64,000 bases of DNA from Actinomyces sp. Marseille-P3109 (GTDB lineage Bacteria > Actinomycetota > Actinomycetes > Actinomycetales > Actinomycetaceae), in NCBI RefSeq assembly GCF_900323545.1, contig NZ_OOHN01000008.1, positions 1,541,144 to 1,605,143 of the forward strand. The letters run 5' to 3'. Position 1 is the first letter of the stretch. Every line of letters starts with the position of its first letter. Both the position numbers and the translations under genes were made by a program. Under the pieces are notes generated by a model, which was given only the letters and a program-made list of their open reading frames with translations, had not been told where the DNA came from and did no database searches. Of this stretch, positions 63,826 through 64,000 are shown one piece after another.

Positions 63826-64000
63826 GATAATTGTCCTTTCAAAGTGGCGGAGTGCTCAAGACGGTAACCCGGCCACATAAGGTTACCGCCTGAAAAAACC
63901 TTAAAAGCCACCTTGTAAATCACGCCAGAGCGGTCAATCCCCCTTGACGATCACCTACTCCCAACACTATTATGACTAATTTTCTGAATTGAGTCGCGCC
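63826..64000 (-). promoter_or_regulatory. AT-rich promoter region of the I36-like gene
   Basis: Low-GC sequence with TTGACC (complement of 63932-63937) and AT-rich stretches toward the window edge. No gene seen. Confidence 0.4.

Overview
The window comes from a high-GC Gram-positive actinobacterium, most likely Actinomyces or a close relative. This is inferred from gene content, not from a database match. The evidence is a Pup ligase/deamidase locus without 20S proteasome genes next to it, two clpP genes with clpX, LAXTG-type cell-wall proteins with an LCP protein, a DasR-like GntR regulator beside PTS genes, and many genes that look leaderless.

Layout. 1-2893 (minus): an ECF importer with an S component and a polypeptide that joins two ATPase domains to an EcfT domain; its upstream region holds a DtxR/IdeR-like and a Zur/Fur-like box. 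3305-8477 (minus): the pupylation operon arc-dop-pup-pafA, in which pup is interrupted by a perfect palindrome that shifts its frame. 8679-12899: valS, a small membrane protein and a GNAT acetyltransferase. 12929-19116 (minus): an alpha-glucoside uptake and hydrolysis operon (binding protein, two permeases, GH13 hydrolase, LacI regulator). 19441-23269: two tandem long-chain acyl-CoA ligases. 23714-26901 (minus): clpP1-clpP2-clpX-chorismate mutase. 27264-31336: a methyltransferase/ABC importer/cupin operon of unknown substrate. 31909-33042: a processive-type GT2 glycosyltransferase. 33179-35505 (minus): tig, a 99-aa gene, tRNA-Pro, tRNA-Gly and rpmF. 35661-38625: a YigZ-family gene and the cysteine genes cysK and cysE, preceded by a cysteine-rich leader peptide. 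38681-41712 (minus): a prolyl-aminopeptidase-like hydrolase, a Nei-type glycosylase and rpiB. 41811-51107: an M13 peptidase, two paralogous LAXTG surface proteins flanking an LCP protein, and aminopeptidase N. 51212-59676: a split PTS (EIIC; EIIB plus EIIA; a lone EIIB; ptsI) with a GntR/HutC regulator and malQ. 59673-64000: tesB, then a region of lower GC with an alpha/beta hydrolase, a M23 peptidase and a secreted I36-like protein whose 3' end is duplicated.

How the genes connect. Carbohydrate use is a main theme: ABC uptake and GH13 cleavage of alpha-glucosides, MalQ for maltodextrins, and a PTS whose intergenic regions carry DasR-like operators. Protein turnover is another (ClpXP and pupylation). 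Sulfur assimilation (cysE, cysK) looks controlled by cysteine-dependent attenuation. The items most worth a second look are the broken pup, the cysteine leader peptide, the metal-box-controlled fused ECF transporter, a pair of 123-124 bp MITE-like elements, and the recurrent -10 box placed 6-7 nt before start codons.
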